Both the position numbers and the translations under genes were made by a program. A stretch of 7,373 bases of DNA from an uncultured Verrucomicrobiota bacterium (lineage in GTDB: Bacteria > Verrucomicrobiota > Verrucomicrobiae > Opitutales > Opitutaceae): positions 1 to 7,373 of the forward strand of contig CAMLNJ010000138.1 of assembly GCA_946481225.1 (NCBI GenBank), given 5' to 3'. The notes beneath the pieces were generated by a model. The model was not told the DNA's origin. It did no database searches and saw only the letters and a program-made list of their open reading frames with translations. Every line of letters starts with the position of its first letter. The first letter of the stretch is position 1. Below, one piece after another: positions 6,895-7,373 of the stretch.

Positions 6895-6969
6895 GAAACG
6901 AGGCGGAAAAAGCGGAAAGGAAAGGGAGCGGGCGCGGCCGGCGCGAAACAAGGAGCCGGGCGCGCAGGT

Positions 6970-7373
6970 TTATTTGTGGGTTTCGAACCAGATGACGGCG
7001 AGGAGGCCGATGAAGATCAGCCAGCCGAGGACGGCGCGAAGAATCGGCCAGCGCGTGAAGGTCTTCCAGGCCTCGTCCGCGACATTGGCGATAGGCCCGA
7101 AATCCAGCGGGCGCGGCACCATGCGGGTGAGTTCCAGCTCGGGGCCGGCCTCGAGGTAGGCCGCGCGCATGGCCTCGACCAGCTCCGTGGGAGGCGGGGT
7201 GGCGGCGAGAAAATGCTGCGGCCAGCGCGCGGGCACGTCGGCCATGACAAGAGCGATGCGGCCGCGCGTGCCGAGGCGTTCGTCGTCGGGATCGGCGGCG
7301 TCGCCTAGGACGCGGGCGAACCACTCCGTGGTGCGCCGCTCGGCTTCGCGCATGGCGAGCGACACCGGGTCGA
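6970..7373 (-). CDS. Unrecognised protein with C-terminal membrane anchor (partial, N-terminus beyond right edge)
   Basis: The frame runs without a stop from the right edge to TAA at 6972-6970, giving 133 visible residues. A GTG at 7365 or an ATG at 7353 could be starts, but the frame stays open upstream, so the gene is probably longer. The visible part begins as a charged, likely helical region (REAERRTTEWFARVLGDAAD). An Ile/Leu/Trp-rich membrane segment lies at about residues 110-129 (LGWLIFIGLLAVIWF), followed by a four-residue tail ETHK, so the protein ends at the membrane. It lies 75 bp before opgH on the same strand with no terminator seen between, which suggests one operon. In Proteobacteria that upstream slot holds opgG, but OpgG is a soluble periplasmic protein with no C-terminal anchor and I see no OpgG motif here. 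I do not recognise the family. A role in glucan synthesis would rest on position only. Confidence 0.75.
   Translation of the reverse strand, partial: DPVSLAMREAERRTTEWFARVLGDAADPDDERLGTRGRIALVMADVPARWPQHFLAATPPPTELVEAMRAAYLEAGPELELTRMVPRPLDFGPIANVADEAWKTFTRWPILRAVLGWLIFIGLLAVIWFETHK

Noticed and set aside
6895..6951. Upstream TTG start for opgH, adding 19 residues
   Set aside because: The added residues (Arg/Pro/Phe-rich) have no family counterpart that I recall, and the ATG at 6894 gives a sensible cytoplasmic start just before the first membrane helix.
4843..7308. An 821-codon open frame on the plus strand
   Set aside because: It lies entirely antisense to opgH and its upstream gene, and its product is Gly/Arg/Glu/His-rich with no domain. 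Open antisense frames are expected in GC-rich coding DNA, and opgH is unmistakable on the other strand.
1..7373. CRISPR array, tRNA, rRNA, IS element or phage genes
   Set aside because: I see no spaced direct repeats, no tRNA-like cloverleaf, no terminal inverted repeats, and no transposase or integrase frame on either strand.

Overview
This is a high-GC window in which every credible gene lies on the minus strand, so transcription runs from the right edge to the left. The organism is probably a Gram-negative bacterium, since the best-recognised gene makes periplasmic glucan. High GC, Ala-rich proteins, weak Shine-Dalgarno sites and an OpgH lacking the enterobacterial N-terminal extension would suit a Verrucomicrobiota/Opitutaceae-like genome. 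That placement is a guess from style, not from a marker gene.

Layout, in transcription order: (1) 7373-6970, the C-terminal end of an unrecognised protein that finishes in a membrane anchor. (2) 6894-4735, opgH (mdoH), a membrane glucosyltransferase for osmoregulated periplasmic glucans, 75 bp downstream and probably in the same operon. (3) 4734-4492, an intergenic stretch with a hairpin-plus-T-run terminator for the opgH unit and then a candidate promoter (TTGACA, 17 bp, TACCAG) for the next unit. (4) 4491-1543, a 982-residue protein with an N-terminal receiver-like domain that has lost most of its phosphorylation residues, joined to about 800 residues of Ala/Glu/Lys/Arg-rich helix. (5) 1542-1443, a 100-bp gap. 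(6) 1442-1, the first 480 residues of a single-pass membrane protein whose N-terminal half looks like a very divergent PilM/GspL-type actin-like domain. It is open to the left edge.

Two functional blocks seem to meet here. The right block is envelope glucan synthesis. The left block pairs a pseudo-receiver/giant-helix protein with a membrane protein of PilM/GspL-like layout. The former has the same domain order as FrzS and AglZ of Myxococcus xanthus, which act in polar type IV pilus and gliding motility. I infer a possible polar scaffold, motility or secretion module, but sequence alone does not prove it. The most distinctive signal is the helix itself: an R-[E/D]-x-x-[hydrophobic] mark recurs in one heptad phase from residue 206 to 906 (exactly 100 heptads), with a superimposed period of about 105-112 residues.
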